The notes: generated from the letters alone by a model not told the origin. A DNA stretch of 64,000 nucleotides from Euzebya rosea (GCF_003073135.1 NZ_PGDQ01000009.1:1-64000), one strand, 5' to 3'; counted from the stretch's first letter, positions 33,835-42,861 are shown. A program made the numbers and translations.

Positions 33835-34581
33835 GTGGAGCGAAGTGACGCATCGGGGCGCGTGGCCGGCCGGCCGACCCGGGTCCTGGGACTCGTCGGG
33901 GTGCTGCTCATCGCCCTCGTCGCGGTGGCCCTGTCGATGGCGCCGCTGCCGGCGTACACGGTCGTGCCGGGCGAGTCCATCGCGTTGTCCACGTCCATGA
34001 CGGTGGACGGCACGGCAGCGACCGACGTGCTGAACGGGGACTTCCTGGTCACGACGATCGCCCTCGGGGACGCCGACGTCGCGGACCTCGTGCGCTCCTG
34101 GGCGGACCCGGACCTGCGGGTCGTCCCGCGCACGGCCTTCGTGGAGACCGGCGTGGACGAGGACGCCTTCGTCGCCGAGCAACAAGCACGGTTCGCGGCG
34201 TCGATGGCCACCGCAGGTGACGTCGCCGGCGAGCTGGCCGGTGGCGATCCCGTCGTCGTCGCGGTGGCCGGCGATCGAGTGGGCGGCCCCTCGGCCGGGT
34301 TGACGGCAGCCCTGGCCGCCTACGACGTGCTCGACGCCGATGACCTCGCCGCTGGCCGGTCGATCGCGGCGACGGGGGAGATCCGCCCCGATGGCACGGT
34401 CGTGGGAGTCGGATCGGTCGCCGACAAGGTCCGCGGGGCCGCGGCGGCTGGTGCCGCGATGTTCCTGGTCCCCTCGGGGCAGGTCGAGGCCGCACGGGAC
34501 GCGGTTCCGGTGGGTGTCGCCATGGAGGTGGTGGGGGTGGACACGGTGGCGGAGGCCGTTGCGGTGCTGTCGGCTCGGTGA
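33835..34581 (+). CDS. Membrane-anchored S16 (Lon-like) protease of the YlbL type, lacking the PDZ domain
   Basis: 248 residues from GTG at 33835; a TATAGC or CAGTAT box lies just upstream. One N-terminal TM helix (VLGLVGVLLIALVAVALSMA) is followed by the YlbL-type extracytoplasmic region (PAYTVVPGESI, WADPDLRVVPR) and a Lon-like serine protease domain with Ser in GGPSAGL and Lys in GSVADKVRGA. Typical family members are about 340 residues, with a PDZ domain before the protease. Here ATAGDVAGELAG runs straight into the protease domain, so the PDZ is missing. It sits between tRNA-Ser and the SRP RNA gene. Confidence 0.85.
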   Translation: MERSDASGRVAGRPTRVLGLVGVLLIALVAVALSMAPLPAYTVVPGESIALSTSMTVDGTAATDVLNGDFLVTTIALGDADVADLVRSWADPDLRVVPRTAFVETGVDEDAFVAEQQARFAASMATAGDVAGELAGGDPVVVAVAGDRVGGPSAGLTAALAAYDVLDADDLAAGRSIAATGEIRPDGTVVGVGSVADKVRGAAAAGAAMFLVPSGQVEAARDAVPVGVAMEVVGVDTVAEAVAVLSAR

Positions 34582-34598
34582 GCCTGCCCGGTGGTCGC

Positions 34599-34604
34599 TA
34601 TAGT
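34599..34604 (+). promoter_or_regulatory. -10 element of the SRP RNA gene
   Basis: TATAGT hexamer placing the transcript start near 34611; the adjoining -35 region is weak (around 34577). Confidence 0.6.
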
Positions 34605-34611
34605 GGTCGAC

Positions 34612-34745
<134 letters not shown>

Positions 34746-34884
34746 CTCACGGCGGTGCTGCGTTCGGCGTCGGATCGCCCGTCCACAGCCGACCGGGTCG
34801 GCCGGGGTGCGCGGTGTCACACCCACGAGTCAGACTCTGGAGTCCATCAGCCCACCCGTCCTCGATCCGGAGGAAGGCCACCCC

Positions 34885-36756
34885 GTGGCGCACGTCTCGC
34901 TCTACCGCAAGTACCGACCGGCCACCTTCGCCGAGGTGGTCGGCCAGGACCACGTCACGACCACGCTGGCCCGTGCCGTCGACTCGGGTTCGTGGCACCA
35001 CGCCTACCTGTTCACCGGCCCGCGGGGGACCGGCAAGACCTCCAGCGCACGCATCTTCGCGATGGCCCTGAACGCCACCGAGGGTCCGACCTCCAGCCCC
35101 GATCAGGACGACCCGATCGTCCGCTCGATCCGCAACGGCACCGCCCCGGACGTCATCGAGATCGACGCGGCCAGCAACAACAAGGTCGAGGACGTCCGTG
35201 ACCTCGTCGACCGGGTGGCCTTCACCCCCGCCATCGCGCGGCAGAAGGTCTACATCGTCGACGAGTGCCACATGCTCACCACGCAGGCATGGAACGCGTT
35301 CCTCAAGACCATCGAGGAACCGCCCGGGCACGTCGTCTTCGTGTTCGCCACGACCGAACCCCACAAGGTGCTGCCGACGGTGCTGTCGCGCACCCAGCGG
35401 TTCGACTTCCGGCGCGTGCCCGCGAAGGTGCTGGCCGACCACTGCCGCCGCCTTGGGGACCTCGAGGGCTTCACGTTCGCCGACGACGCCCTGGCCGCGA
35501 TCGTCCGGGCCGGCGACGGCAGCGTCCGTGACACGCTCTCGGTGCTCGACCAGGTCGTGGCCTTCACCGGCAAGGACATCACCGCCGAGGGCGTCGCCGA
35601 TGTGCTCGGCTCGGTTCCGGCCACGCTCCTGGACGCGCTCGCCGGCCACCTCGCCGACAGCGACGTCGCCGGGGTCCTGCGCGTCGTGGACCGTGTGGCC
35701 GACGGCGGCACCGACCTGCGGCAGTTCGCCACCGACGCCGTCGAGCACCTGCGGTCGCTCGTCCTGCTGCGCGCCGCCCCCGACGCCGGGCTGATCGAGG
35801 CGACGCCCGACCGGGTGGCGGAGCTGAAGGCCCAGGCCGACCGCACGGGGGTGGCCGACCTGCTGCGTGCCGTCGAGCTGCTCAACGACGCCCAGCCCAG
35901 GATGCGTCGGGGCAACACCCGCCTCCCGCTGGAGATCGCCCTCGCGAAGGCCGCGTTGCCCGAAGCGGGCAGCGACGTGCAGTCCCTTGCTGCCCGGCTG
36001 GAGCGACTCGAGGCCTCGGTGGCCAACGGCGCCGGGCCGGCGGCGACCCCGGCCATGGCCGTCCCGCCGGCGGCCTCGGCCCCGGCAGCCGCGCCAGCGA
36101 CGCCCGTGGCCCAGCCTGCTCCGGTTCCAGCCGAGCCGGACGCCCCCACCGCGCCGGCACGAGCAGAACACACCGCCGAGCCGGCCGAGCCCTCGCCCGC
36201 CCAACCCGAACCGGCCGCGCCCACACGCCCGCCCGAACGCGCAGCGGAGCCCACCACCGACGCAGCCGCCGCGGCGGACCCGCAGCCGCAGGCCGCCGCG
36301 GCCGACCGGGCGCGGGCCGGCGGCGCCGAGGACCTGCAGGCCATCGTCAACGCCTGGCCGGCGATCATGGACATGCTCGGGGGCACCAGCCGCCGGCTGG
36401 CCGCGATCTTCGGCGAGGGCACCCCGATCGCCATCGCCGAGGGTGCGCTGATCCTGCGGTTCGCGTTCGACTTCCACGCCCAGCAGGCCGGGGACGGCGA
36501 CAGCGCCCGGACCGTTGCCGACATCGTCGAACGAGTCGTGGGCACGCGGTACCGGATACGCGCGACCGTCGGGGCCGTGGAGGAGGATCCACCGTCCCCT
36601 CACGTGAAGGTTGATGACGAGGCGTCGGCAGTCATCAACCACGAGGCAGCGGAAGCTGCCGGCGAGGTCACCGACGAGGCAGCCGCACACGACGCGGCCA
36701 TCCGAACCCTGACCGCGGTCCTCGGGGCCGAGGTCACGAGCGACACCCAGGGGTAG
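34885..36756 (+). CDS. dnaX: DNA polymerase III subunits gamma/tau, without the usual zinc module
   Basis: 623 residues; GTG at 34885 with GGAGGAAGG upstream. Clamp-loader ATPase: Walker A TGPRGTGKTSSAR (about 44-52), Walker B VYIVDECHML and the DUF/tau C-terminal region after an Ala/Pro-rich linker (about 370-475). Standard DnaX has four Cys binding zinc just after Walker A (LNC...C..C..C). Here that stretch reads MALNATEGPTSSPDQDDPIV, with no Cys at all. All ATPase motifs are otherwise normal, so the protein should be functional. It is first in dnaX-ybaB-recR. Confidence 0.96.
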   Translation: MAHVSLYRKYRPATFAEVVGQDHVTTTLARAVDSGSWHHAYLFTGPRGTGKTSSARIFAMALNATEGPTSSPDQDDPIVRSIRNGTAPDVIEIDAASNNKVEDVRDLVDRVAFTPAIARQKVYIVDECHMLTTQAWNAFLKTIEEPPGHVVFVFATTEPHKVLPTVLSRTQRFDFRRVPAKVLADHCRRLGDLEGFTFADDALAAIVRAGDGSVRDTLSVLDQVVAFTGKDITAEGVADVLGSVPATLLDALAGHLADSDVAGVLRVVDRVADGGTDLRQFATDAVEHLRSLVLLRAAPDAGLIEATPDRVAELKAQADRTGVADLLRAVELLNDAQPRMRRGNTRLPLEIALAKAALPEAGSDVQSLAARLERLEASVANGAGPAATPAMAVPPAASAPAAAPATPVAQPAPVPAEPDAPTAPARAEHTAEPAEPSPAQPEPAAPTRPPERAAEPTTDAAAAADPQPQAAAADRARAGGAEDLQAIVNAWPAIMDMLGGTSRRLAAIFGEGTPIAIAEGALILRFAFDFHAQQAGDGDSARTVADIVERVVGTRYRIRATVGAVEEDPPSPHVKVDDEASAVINHEAAEAAGEVTDEAAAHDAAIRTLTAVLGAEVTSDTQG

Positions 36757-36798
36757 GCCAGTAGGCTCACCCACGAACGCGAGACCCAGGAGAACACG

Positions 36799-37113
36799 AT
36801 GGGCAACCAGCAGGCCATGATGCGCCAGGCGCAGGCCATGATGAAGAAGATGCAGAAGGCGCAGGAAGCGCTGGCGGCCGAGACCGTCACCGGATCCGCC
36901 GGCGGCGGGATGGTCGAGGCGAAGGTCAACGGGGCCGGCGAGTTCCTGTCGATCACCATCGACCCCGAAGCCGTCGACCCGGCGGACGTGGAGATGCTGC
37001 AGGACATCATCGTCGCGGCCTGCAACGACGCCGTGCGCGCCTCCAAGGAGCTGGAGGGCGAGATGATGGGCGGGATCGCTGGTGGCCTCGGGCTGCCGCC
37101 CGGCCTGATCTAG
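36799..37113 (+). CDS. ybaB: Nucleoid-associated protein, YbaB/EbfC family
   Basis: 104 residues; ATG at 36799 with AGGAG upstream. N-terminal Met/Gln/Lys-rich helix (MMRQAQAMMKKMQKAQEAL) followed by the conserved core GMVEAKVNGAGEFLSITID. The protein is a dimeric DNA-bending factor encoded between dnaX and recR in most bacteria. Its stop codon is directly followed by the GTG start of recR. Confidence 0.96.
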   Translation: MGNQQAMMRQAQAMMKKMQKAQEALAAETVTGSAGGGMVEAKVNGAGEFLSITIDPEAVDPADVEMLQDIIVAACNDAVRASKELEGEMMGGIAGGLGLPPGLI

Positions 37114-37707
37114 GTGTACGAAGGTCCCGTCCAGACCCTGATCGACGAGCTCGGTCGGCTGCCCGGAATCGGGCCCAAGAGCGCCCAGCGGCTGGCGTTC
37201 CACCTGCTCGGCACCGACCGGGCGGACGCCGAACGCCTCGCGCAGGCCATCACGTCCGCGGCACGCGACGTGCACTTCTGCCAGCGCTGCTTCAACGTGG
37301 CCGAGGCCGAGGAGTGCCGGATCTGTCGCGACCCCAAGCGTGACCAGTCGGTCCTGTGCGTCGTCGCCGAGCCGAAGGACGTCCAGGCGATCGAGAAGAC
37401 GGGTGAGTTCCGCGGGCGCTATCACGTCCTCGGCGGCATGATCGTGCCGATCGACGGGATCACCCCGGACAAGCTCCACATCGCCGAGCTGCTGCGTCGC
37501 ATGGGGACCGAGGACATCGCCGAGGTCGTCCTGGCGCTGAACCCGACCGTCGACGGCGAGACCACGGCGAGCTACCTCACCAAGCAGCTCAGGGCGCTGG
37601 AGGTCTCCATCACGCGGATCGCCAGCGGCCTGCCCGTCGGCGGCGACCTGGAGTACGCCGACCAGGTGACACTGGGACGGGCGTTCGCCGGCCGCACGGC
37701 GATGTAA
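37114..37707 (+). CDS. recR: Recombination mediator protein RecR
   Basis: 197 residues starting at GTG 37114, immediately after the ybaB stop (no intervening base), which implies coupling. N-terminal HhH ([20 protein letters not shown]), Cys4 zinc finger ([16 protein letters not shown]), a Toprim domain ([12 protein letters not shown]) and a C-terminal Walker-like segment. RecR acts with RecF/RecO to load RecA at single-strand gaps. Confidence 0.97.
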   Translation: MYEGPVQTLIDELGRLPGIGPKSAQRLAFHLLGTDRADAERLAQAITSAARDVHFCQRCFNVAEAEECRICRDPKRDQSVLCVVAEPKDVQAIEKTGEFRGRYHVLGGMIVPIDGITPDKLHIAELLRRMGTEDIAEVVLALNPTVDGETTASYLTKQLRALEVSITRIASGLPVGGDLEYADQVTLGRAFAGRTAM

Positions 37708-37718
37708 CGTCTCGCGCG

Positions 37719-38501
37719 ATGAGCGATGCGCATCCGGACCACGTGGTGGTCAACCGCGATCACTGGGACACCAACGCCCACGAATGGGTGGCGTCCGGTG
37801 CGCACAACTGGGCCCTGGACACGCCGGAGTGGGGTATCTGGGGCATCGGCAACGCCGAGCTGCCGTTGCTGCCCGAGGAACTGTCGGGCCTGGACGCCAT
37901 CGAGCTGGGCTGCGGGACCGCCTACGGCAGCGCGTGGATGGCCCGACGTGGGGCGCGGCGTGTCGTCGGGGTCGATGCCTCGGCCGAGCAGCTGACCACC
38001 GCCACACGCCTGGCCGACCAGCACGGCGTCGACCTCGAGCTGATCCACGGTGACGCCCAGGCCGTCCCCCTGCCCGACGGGAGCGTCGACTTCGCGCTGT
38101 CGGAGTACGGCGCCTCCATCTGGTGCGACCCCTACCGCTGGGTCCCCGAGGCGTGGCGGCTGCTCCGTCCCGGCGGACGCCTGGTGTTCCTCGGCACACA
38201 TCCCCTCGCCCACGTCACCGCGCCGCTGGACGGGGCGGTCCCGATCGACACCACGCTGCACCGTGGCTGGTTCGACCTGTACCGCCTCGACTGGACCGAC
38301 GCGGTCGACGACCCCGGCGGCATCGAGTTCTGCCTTCCGACCTCGGGATGGATGGCGCTGTTCCACGAGGTCGGCTTCGTCGTGGAGGACTACCGCGAGC
38401 CGCGCTGCTCGGTGACGGGCGAGGAGGTGCGGTTCGCGGTCACGCCGACCTGGGCCAACCGATGGCCCAGCGAGCAGGCCTGGTGGCTGCGCAAGGCCTA
38501 G
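37719..38501 (+). CDS. Class I SAM-dependent methyltransferase
   Basis: 260 residues; ATG at 37719 with TAACGT 8 nt upstream inside the recR end region (leaderless or coupled). Motif I is IELGCGTAYGSAW, followed by VGVDASAEQL and the post-motif LLRPGGRLVFLGTHPLAHV. The N-terminal segment NRDHWDTNAHEWVASGAHNWA is typical of a family of actinobacterial small-molecule methyltransferases of unknown substrate. It is unrelated in function to dnaX-recR as far as can be seen. Confidence 0.85.
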   Translation: MSDAHPDHVVVNRDHWDTNAHEWVASGAHNWALDTPEWGIWGIGNAELPLLPEELSGLDAIELGCGTAYGSAWMARRGARRVVGVDASAEQLTTATRLADQHGVDLELIHGDAQAVPLPDGSVDFALSEYGASIWCDPYRWVPEAWRLLRPGGRLVFLGTHPLAHVTAPLDGAVPIDTTLHRGWFDLYRLDWTDAVDDPGGIEFCLPTSGWMALFHEVGFVVEDYREPRCSVTGEEVRFAVTPTWANRWPSEQAWWLRKA

Positions 38502-38560
38502 GCGTTTGCGGGCGACGGGGGGTCGGGTACGTCACGGGGAGAACCACGTTCACCCCCTCC

Positions 38561-38588
38561 GCCCCTCCCAGCCCGCCCCTCCCAGCCC
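38561..38588. repeat. 14-bp tandem duplication upstream of the lipoprotein gene
   Basis: GCCCCTCCCAGCCC occurs twice in tandem (38561-38574, 38575-38588), ending 3 bp before the lipoprotein gene's GTG. Probable slippage product. Confidence 0.7.
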
Positions 38589-38591
38589 GAG

Positions 38592-39158
38592 GTGACCCCT
38601 TTGCGCACGCCATCCCCGCTGCCGTTCCCCCGCTTCTTCTCCGGCCCCCTCAGCCTCCTCCTCGTCCTCGTGCTCGGCCTGTCCTTGGTCGCCTGCAACG
38701 ACGACGACACGTTGACCGAGGCGGAGGAACAAGCCGTCCTGGAGAACGACCCCATCGAGTCCTTCGGCGACGACGTGGACGAGTCGGAGAACCAGCCCGA
38801 CGAGCAGTCCGGTGAGCAGCAGCCGGCGGTCGCCAACGGTGAGGGATTCGTCGCCGGCAGCTTCGCCGACGTCCCCGTGCCCCCGAGCGCCGAACCGGTC
38901 GGTGGCCCGCAGGACGTGGACGGCGTGCAGACCCAGAACTTCGTCGTCACCTCCGCGTCGCCCGAGACGATCATGTCCTTCTACGCCGAGGAGCTCCCGG
39001 CGCGCGGTTGGGTCGAACGTGACCGCCAGGAGGTCGGCGAGGCCCTGCGCAGCATGTGGGACATGGACGACGTCTCGCTGCTCGTCGTCGCCACCGACCG
39101 CGGAGACGAGCTGGAGGAGGTCGACCTGTCGCTGCAGCTGTCGACCGACCGGACCTGA
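38592..39158 (+). CDS. Putative lipoprotein, 188 residues
   Basis: GTG at 38592; a TTG at 38601 preceded by GAGGTGA is an alternative start. The N-terminal hydrophobic segment LSLLLVLVLGLSLVAC ends in a lipobox (LVAC) followed by NDDD, so the mature protein should be an outer-leaflet lipoprotein. A very acidic linker (about 40-80) leads to a small domain around PETIMSFYAEELPARGWVERD, a pattern seen in several secreted proteins of unknown role. It is convergent with the QueA-like gene. Confidence 0.7.
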   Translation: MTPLRTPSPLPFPRFFSGPLSLLLVLVLGLSLVACNDDDTLTEAEEQAVLENDPIESFGDDVDESENQPDEQSGEQQPAVANGEGFVAGSFADVPVPPSAEPVGGPQDVDGVQTQNFVVTSASPETIMSFYAEELPARGWVERDRQEVGEALRSMWDMDDVSLLVVATDRGDELEEVDLSLQLSTDRT

Positions 39159-39198
39159 CCCGCACCGCTCGCCCGGGGACACGTGCACCGGGCGGCGG

Positions 39199-40275
39199 TC
39201 AGCGATCGGGCAGCAGGAGGGCGGCGTCGCCGAACTCGTGCCAGTCGTAGCCGACATCCAGCGCCTGCCGGTAGGCCGCGTCCAGCACCCGCGGGCCGGC
39301 AACCGCCTCGAGCAGCTGAAGGTGCGAGGCGTCCGCCTCGTGCCAGCCGCTGATGATCCCGTCCACGACACGGACCCCACGCGACGGGGTGATCACGAGG
39401 TCGGTCCAGCCACGGACGGCCCGGACGGTCCCACCGGCGTCCGCCGCCGTCTCCAGCGCCCGGGTGACGGTCGTGCCGACCGCGATGACGCGGCCGCCGC
39501 TGGCCCTCGTGTGGTTGACCAGGGCCGCGGTTCGTTCGCCAACCCGCACCTGCTCGGCCCCCGGCGCCTCCCCGGCCTCCTGTGAGCTGACGCCGGCGTG
39601 CAGCTGGAGGGGGGCCAGCACGATGCCCCGGCTGACCAGGTCGGCCACGAGCGACAACGAGAACGGCCGGGCGGCCGACGGCATCTCGGCGCTGCCGGGG
39701 TGGCGGGCGAACACGGTCTGGTAGTCCTCCAGCGGCCAGGCCGGCGCGTCGCCGTAGGTGATGGGGCGCCCGTGCTGGGCCAGGTGGGCCGTGACCCGAC
39801 CGCCGGGGACGTCGACGTCCGCCGACCACAGCCGCACGCCCGCCCCCTCGGGACCCGCAGCCACGGGCGTGCCGAGGGTCAGGGTGCCGTTGCCGGCCAG
39901 CTGGACGACGTCGCCCGACGCGGCGTCGAGGATGGGTCCGCTGCCGTCGGGCCGCCGCAGCTCCACCACCCAGCCGCCGTGGTCGGTGCGGGTCGAGAAG
40001 TGCACCACCGCGTGTCGGGTGATGGGCCGACCGTCGGCGTTGCCCGACAACCGTCCCGCCAGCGCCGACGGACGGGTCGTGGACGTGTTGACGACCAGCA
40101 GGTCACCGGGCTCGAGGAACCGGCCGAGCTCGTGGAACCTCGCGTGCGTGATCGTCCCACCGTCGGCGACCAGCAGCCGGACGCCGTCCCGCGCCACCCC
40201 CCGGCGTTCGGGTGGGGCGGTCGGGATTCGTTCGGCGGGGACGTCGAAGGCCAGCCGCGGTTCCAGCGTGCTCAC
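39199..40275 (-). CDS. QueA-like S-adenosylmethionine:tRNA ribosyltransferase-isomerase family protein
   Basis: 358 residues from GTG at 40275, which overlaps the stop of the upstream SDR gene (GTGA). QueA features are recognisable: GDLLVVNTSTTRPSALAGR, YQTVFARHPGSAEMPSAARPFS, VHAGVSS-like LQLHAGVSSQEA and GWTDLVITP. The N-terminus (IPTAPPERRGVARDGVRLLV) departs from canonical QueA, and no other queuosine gene is near. It may be a QueA paralog acting with the SDR on another substrate rather than in Q synthesis. Probably SoxR-regulated as the second gene of the operon. Confidence 0.75.
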   Translation of the reverse strand: MSTLEPRLAFDVPAERIPTAPPERRGVARDGVRLLVADGGTITHARFHELGRFLEPGDLLVVNTSTTRPSALAGRLSGNADGRPITRHAVVHFSTRTDHGGWVVELRRPDGSGPILDAASGDVVQLAGNGTLTLGTPVAAGPEGAGVRLWSADVDVPGGRVTAHLAQHGRPITYGDAPAWPLEDYQTVFARHPGSAEMPSAARPFSLSLVADLVSRGIVLAPLQLHAGVSSQEAGEAPGAEQVRVGERTAALVNHTRASGGRVIAVGTTVTRALETAADAGGTVRAVRGWTDLVITPSRGVRVVDGIISGWHEADASHLQLLEAVAGPRVLDAAYRQALDVGYDWHEFGDAALLLPDR

Positions 40276-40982
40276 GCGCCCACCTCCGCGGTCGCCAGCA
40301 GCTCCTCCGCGCGGTGGCGCCCGCTCGGCGGCATGTCGTCCAGCAGCCGCAGGATGGCCGGGGGCACCGTCGATGGGTCGGGGCGATCGCTGATGTCCTC
40401 GCCGGGGAACGCCGCCTGGTGCATGTCGGTGCGCATGTCGCCGGGGTCGAACGCGTGGACACGCAGGGTCGGTTCCTCCTCTGCGAGGACCGCCGACAAG
40501 TGGTCGAGCGCAGCCTTGGAGCTGCCGTAGGGGCCCCATCCCGGCCAGTGGTCGACCGCGGCGTCGGAGCTGATGTTGATCACGGTGCCCCGTGCCCGTC
40601 GCAGCGCCGGCAGCAGCGTCGCGACGAGGGCGATCGGGGCCACGACGTTGGTCCGGTACAGCTGCTCGAGCCGTTCGGGGGCGATGTCGAGCACCGACGG
40701 CAGGGGAGAGGGGCCGAGGTCACTTGCGTTGTTGACCAGCAGGTCCAGGCGTCCGGTCTCGCCGACGACGTCGGCCAGCCGGTCGCGATGGACGGGGTCG
40801 GTGACGTCGCCGGGCACGGTCGTCACGGCGGTCCGGTCGCGGAGCCGGGCCCCTGCGACGGCCAGCGCCGTGTGCCCGCGGGCGGTGAGGACGAGGTGCC
40901 AGGGATCGGGCTGGTCGGCGAGCCGGTCGGCCAGGGCCAGACCGAGCCCCCTGGACGCGCCGGTGACGAGGGCGATGCGCAT
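40272..40982 (-). CDS. Short-chain dehydrogenase/reductase (SDR)
   Basis: 236 residues, ATG at 40982. Classical SDR: cofactor motif VTGASRGLGLALAD, NNAS, catalytic Ser in INISSDAAV and YGSSK (Tyr-x-x-x-Lys). NAD(P)-dependent oxidation or reduction of an unknown carbonyl/alcohol. It is the first gene of a two-gene operon with the QueA-like protein and is divergent from a SoxR-type regulator through a MerR-family promoter, so it is probably induced by redox-active compounds. Confidence 0.88.
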   Translation of the reverse strand: MRIALVTGASRGLGLALADRLADQPDPWHLVLTARGHTALAVAGARLRDRTAVTTVPGDVTDPVHRDRLADVVGETGRLDLLVNNASDLGPSPLPSVLDIAPERLEQLYRTNVVAPIALVATLLPALRRARGTVINISSDAAVDHWPGWGPYGSSKAALDHLSAVLAEEEPTLRVHAFDPGDMRTDMHQAAFPGEDISDRPDPSTVPPAILRLLDDMPPSGRHRAEELLATAEVGA

Positions 40983-41028
40983 CGGGTGTGTTCCTTCGTG
41001 TCGAGTGGGTTGCAGGATGTCGACACGA

Positions 41029-41059
41029 ACGGTAGAAGTTGAAGTCAACTTCAAGGCAA
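41029..41059 (-). promoter_or_regulatory. SoxR-type promoter with 19-bp spacer and central dyad, driving SDR-queA-like
   Basis: Read on the minus strand: -35 TTGCCT (41054-41059), exactly 19 bp of spacer, -10 TACCGT (41029-41034). The spacer and -35 edge hold a perfect dyad TTGAAGT-N2-ACTTCAA (41039-41054), close to the known SoxR box CTCAAGT-TA-ACTTGAG. Over-long spacers with a dyad are the hallmark of MerR-family targets. Confidence 0.8.
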
Positions 41060-41078
41060 GGGCTTTCTGGAGGTTTCC

Positions 41079-41537
41079 TTGGGCAGGGTCGCGAAGCTGA
41101 CGGTCAGCGAGGTCGCCGAGCGCAGCGGGTACGCCGCGTCGGCCCTGCGGTACTACGAACGCGAGGGGCTGATCTCCGCGCACCGGACCGACGGGGGACA
41201 GCGCCGCTACGACCGCGACGTGCTCAGGCGCCTGGCCTTCGTCGCGGCGGCGCAGCACGTCGGCCTGAGCCTGCACGAGATCCGGGAGGCCCTCGCGCTC
41301 CTGCCGTCGGAACGCACGCCGACCAAGGCCGACTGGGCTCGCATCTCGAGGAGCTGGCGCAGCCGCCTGGACGACGAGATCGCCGCCCTCGAACGACTGC
41401 GGGACGGCCTCACCGGCTGCATCGGCTGTGGCTGCCTGTCGCTGAGGTCCTGCACGATCTTCAACCCCGACGACCAGCTCGCGGACCGGGGGACGGGGGC
41501 GGTCAAGCTGCCCGAACCGCTCCACCCGCACGAGTGA
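41079..41537 (+). CDS. soxR: Redox-sensing MerR-family regulator SoxR
   Basis: 152 residues; start TTG at 41079 with GGAGG and 6 nt spacing. MerR winged helix ([25 protein letters not shown]), dimerisation helix, and the [2Fe-2S] cluster motif [12 protein letters not shown] (C-x2-C-x-C-x5-C). Oxidation of the cluster by redox-cycling compounds switches SoxR to an activator by DNA distortion. In actinobacteria SoxR usually controls a few oxidoreductases, and the divergent SDR fits that. Confidence 0.95.
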   Translation: MGRVAKLTVSEVAERSGYAASALRYYEREGLISAHRTDGGQRRYDRDVLRRLAFVAAAQHVGLSLHEIREALALLPSERTPTKADWARISRSWRSRLDDEIAALERLRDGLTGCIGCGCLSLRSCTIFNPDDQLADRGTGAVKLPEPLHPHE

Positions 41538-41598
41538 CGCGGACCCGGTCCGGTGGGACGAATCGGAGTTCCGGCGGAACGCGGCTAGCCTGTCGCCC

Positions 41599-42858
41599 AT
41601 GACCGGCGCGCCCATCATCGTGCAGAAATACGGCGGAACCTCGGTGGCCGACACCGACCGCATCACCCGTGTGGCCGATCGGATCGCACGAACGAAGCGC
41701 GCCGGCAACAACGTCGTCGTCGCCGTGTCCGCCATGGGCAAGACGACCGACCAGCTGATCCGGCAGGCGGAGGAGATCTCCCCGCACCCACCCGGACGCG
41801 AGATGGACATGCTGCTGACCGCCGGTGAGCGCATCTCCATGGCGCTGCTGGCGATGGCGATCCAGGAGGAGGGGCTGAGCGCCCGGTCCTTCACCGGATC
41901 GCAGGCCGGCATCATCACCGACGACGTGCACGGCAAGGCCAAGATCCTCGACATCACGCCGGGCCGGATCACCGACGCGCTGGCCGAGGGCCACGTCGTC
42001 ATCGTGGCCGGCTTCCAGGGCGTGTCCCGGACGACCAAGGACGTGACCACGCTCGGTCGTGGCGGCACCGACACCACCGCGGTGGCGCTGGCGGCCGCGC
42101 TCGGCGCGAAGGTCTGCGAGATCTACACCGACGTCGACGGCGTCTACACCGCCGACCCCCGGATCGTGCCGACGGCGCGCAAGGTCGAGCACATCTCCGC
42201 GGAGGAGATGCTGGAGCTCGCCGCCCACGGCGCCGGCGTCCTGCACACGCGGTCGGTGGAGTTCGGCCGCAACCACGGCGTGGACATCCACGTCCGCTCG
42301 AGCTTCAGCCACCACCAGGGAACGTGGGTGCACGCCCACGCGGAAGGAAACCCCATGGAAGAGGCCATCATCTCCGGCGTCGCCCACGACCGGTCGGAGG
42401 GCAAGCTGACCGTGCGCGGCGTGCCGGACAAGCCCGGCGTGGCCGCCCGGGTGTTCCAGTCGCTCGCCGACGCCAACGTGAACGTCGACATGATCGTGCA
42501 GAACGTCTCGGCGACCGGGACGACCGACATGACGTTCACCATCCCCCTGACGGACTCCAGGGTGGCGCGTGAGGCGCTGGAGCCGCTGCTGACCGAGGTC
42601 GGCGCCCAGGGCCTGGAGGTCGACGAGAAGATCGGCAAGGTGTCCCTGGTCGGGGCGGGCATGAAGACCAACCCCGGCGTCGCCGCGCGCATGTTCACCG
42701 CGCTGTCGGAAGCCGGCGTGAACATCGACATGATCTCCACCTCCACCATCCGCATCTCCGTGGTGGTCGACGAGTCCGACGTCGAGACCGCCGTGAACGC
42801 CATTCACTCCGAGTTCGGGCTGGACGGCGCCGAAGTCGTCAGCGTCGAAGGGAGCTAG
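41599..42858 (+). CDS. lysC: Aspartate kinase, alpha subunit
   Basis: 419 residues; ATG at 41599 with TAGCCT exactly 7 nt upstream and no SD (leaderless). Amino-acid kinase domain (about 1-245) begins [13 protein letters not shown] and contains [14 protein letters not shown] and [16 protein letters not shown]. Two C-terminal ACT domains (about 265-410) bind allosteric effectors such as lysine and threonine. It catalyses the first step of the lysine/threonine/methionine/diaminopimelate pathway. An internal start at 42355 should also give a separate beta subunit. asd follows 3 bp later. Confidence 0.97.
   Translation: MTGAPIIVQKYGGTSVADTDRITRVADRIARTKRAGNNVVVAVSAMGKTTDQLIRQAEEISPHPPGREMDMLLTAGERISMALLAMAIQEEGLSARSFTGSQAGIITDDVHGKAKILDITPGRITDALAEGHVVIVAGFQGVSRTTKDVTTLGRGGTDTTAVALAAALGAKVCEIYTDVDGVYTADPRIVPTARKVEHISAEEMLELAAHGAGVLHTRSVEFGRNHGVDIHVRSSFSHHQGTWVHAHAEGNPMEEAIISGVAHDRSEGKLTVRGVPDKPGVAARVFQSLADANVNVDMIVQNVSATGTTDMTFTIPLTDSRVAREALEPLLTEVGAQGLEVDEKIGKVSLVGAGMKTNPGVAARMFTALSEAGVNIDMISTSTIRISVVVDESDVETAVNAIHSEFGLDGAEVVSVEGS
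42355..42858 (+). CDS. Aspartate kinase beta subunit from an internal in-frame start
   Basis: An ATG at 42355 in the lysC frame is preceded by GGAAGGA at 7-8 nt, a far better SD than the leaderless alpha start has. It would yield 167 residues containing the two ACT domains only. Corynebacterium and Bacillus aspartokinases are alpha2beta2 enzymes whose beta subunit arises in exactly this way, with nearly the same length. Confidence 0.7.
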   Translation: MEEAIISGVAHDRSEGKLTVRGVPDKPGVAARVFQSLADANVNVDMIVQNVSATGTTDMTFTIPLTDSRVAREALEPLLTEVGAQGLEVDEKIGKVSLVGAGMKTNPGVAARMFTALSEAGVNIDMISTSTIRISVVVDESDVETAVNAIHSEFGLDGAEVVSVEGS

Positions 42859-42861
42859 GTC

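Noticed and set aside
41599-42354. Separate alpha-only aspartokinase
   Set aside because: The kinase domain alone is not preceded by an internal stop; full-length translation plus an internal start is the simplest reading.
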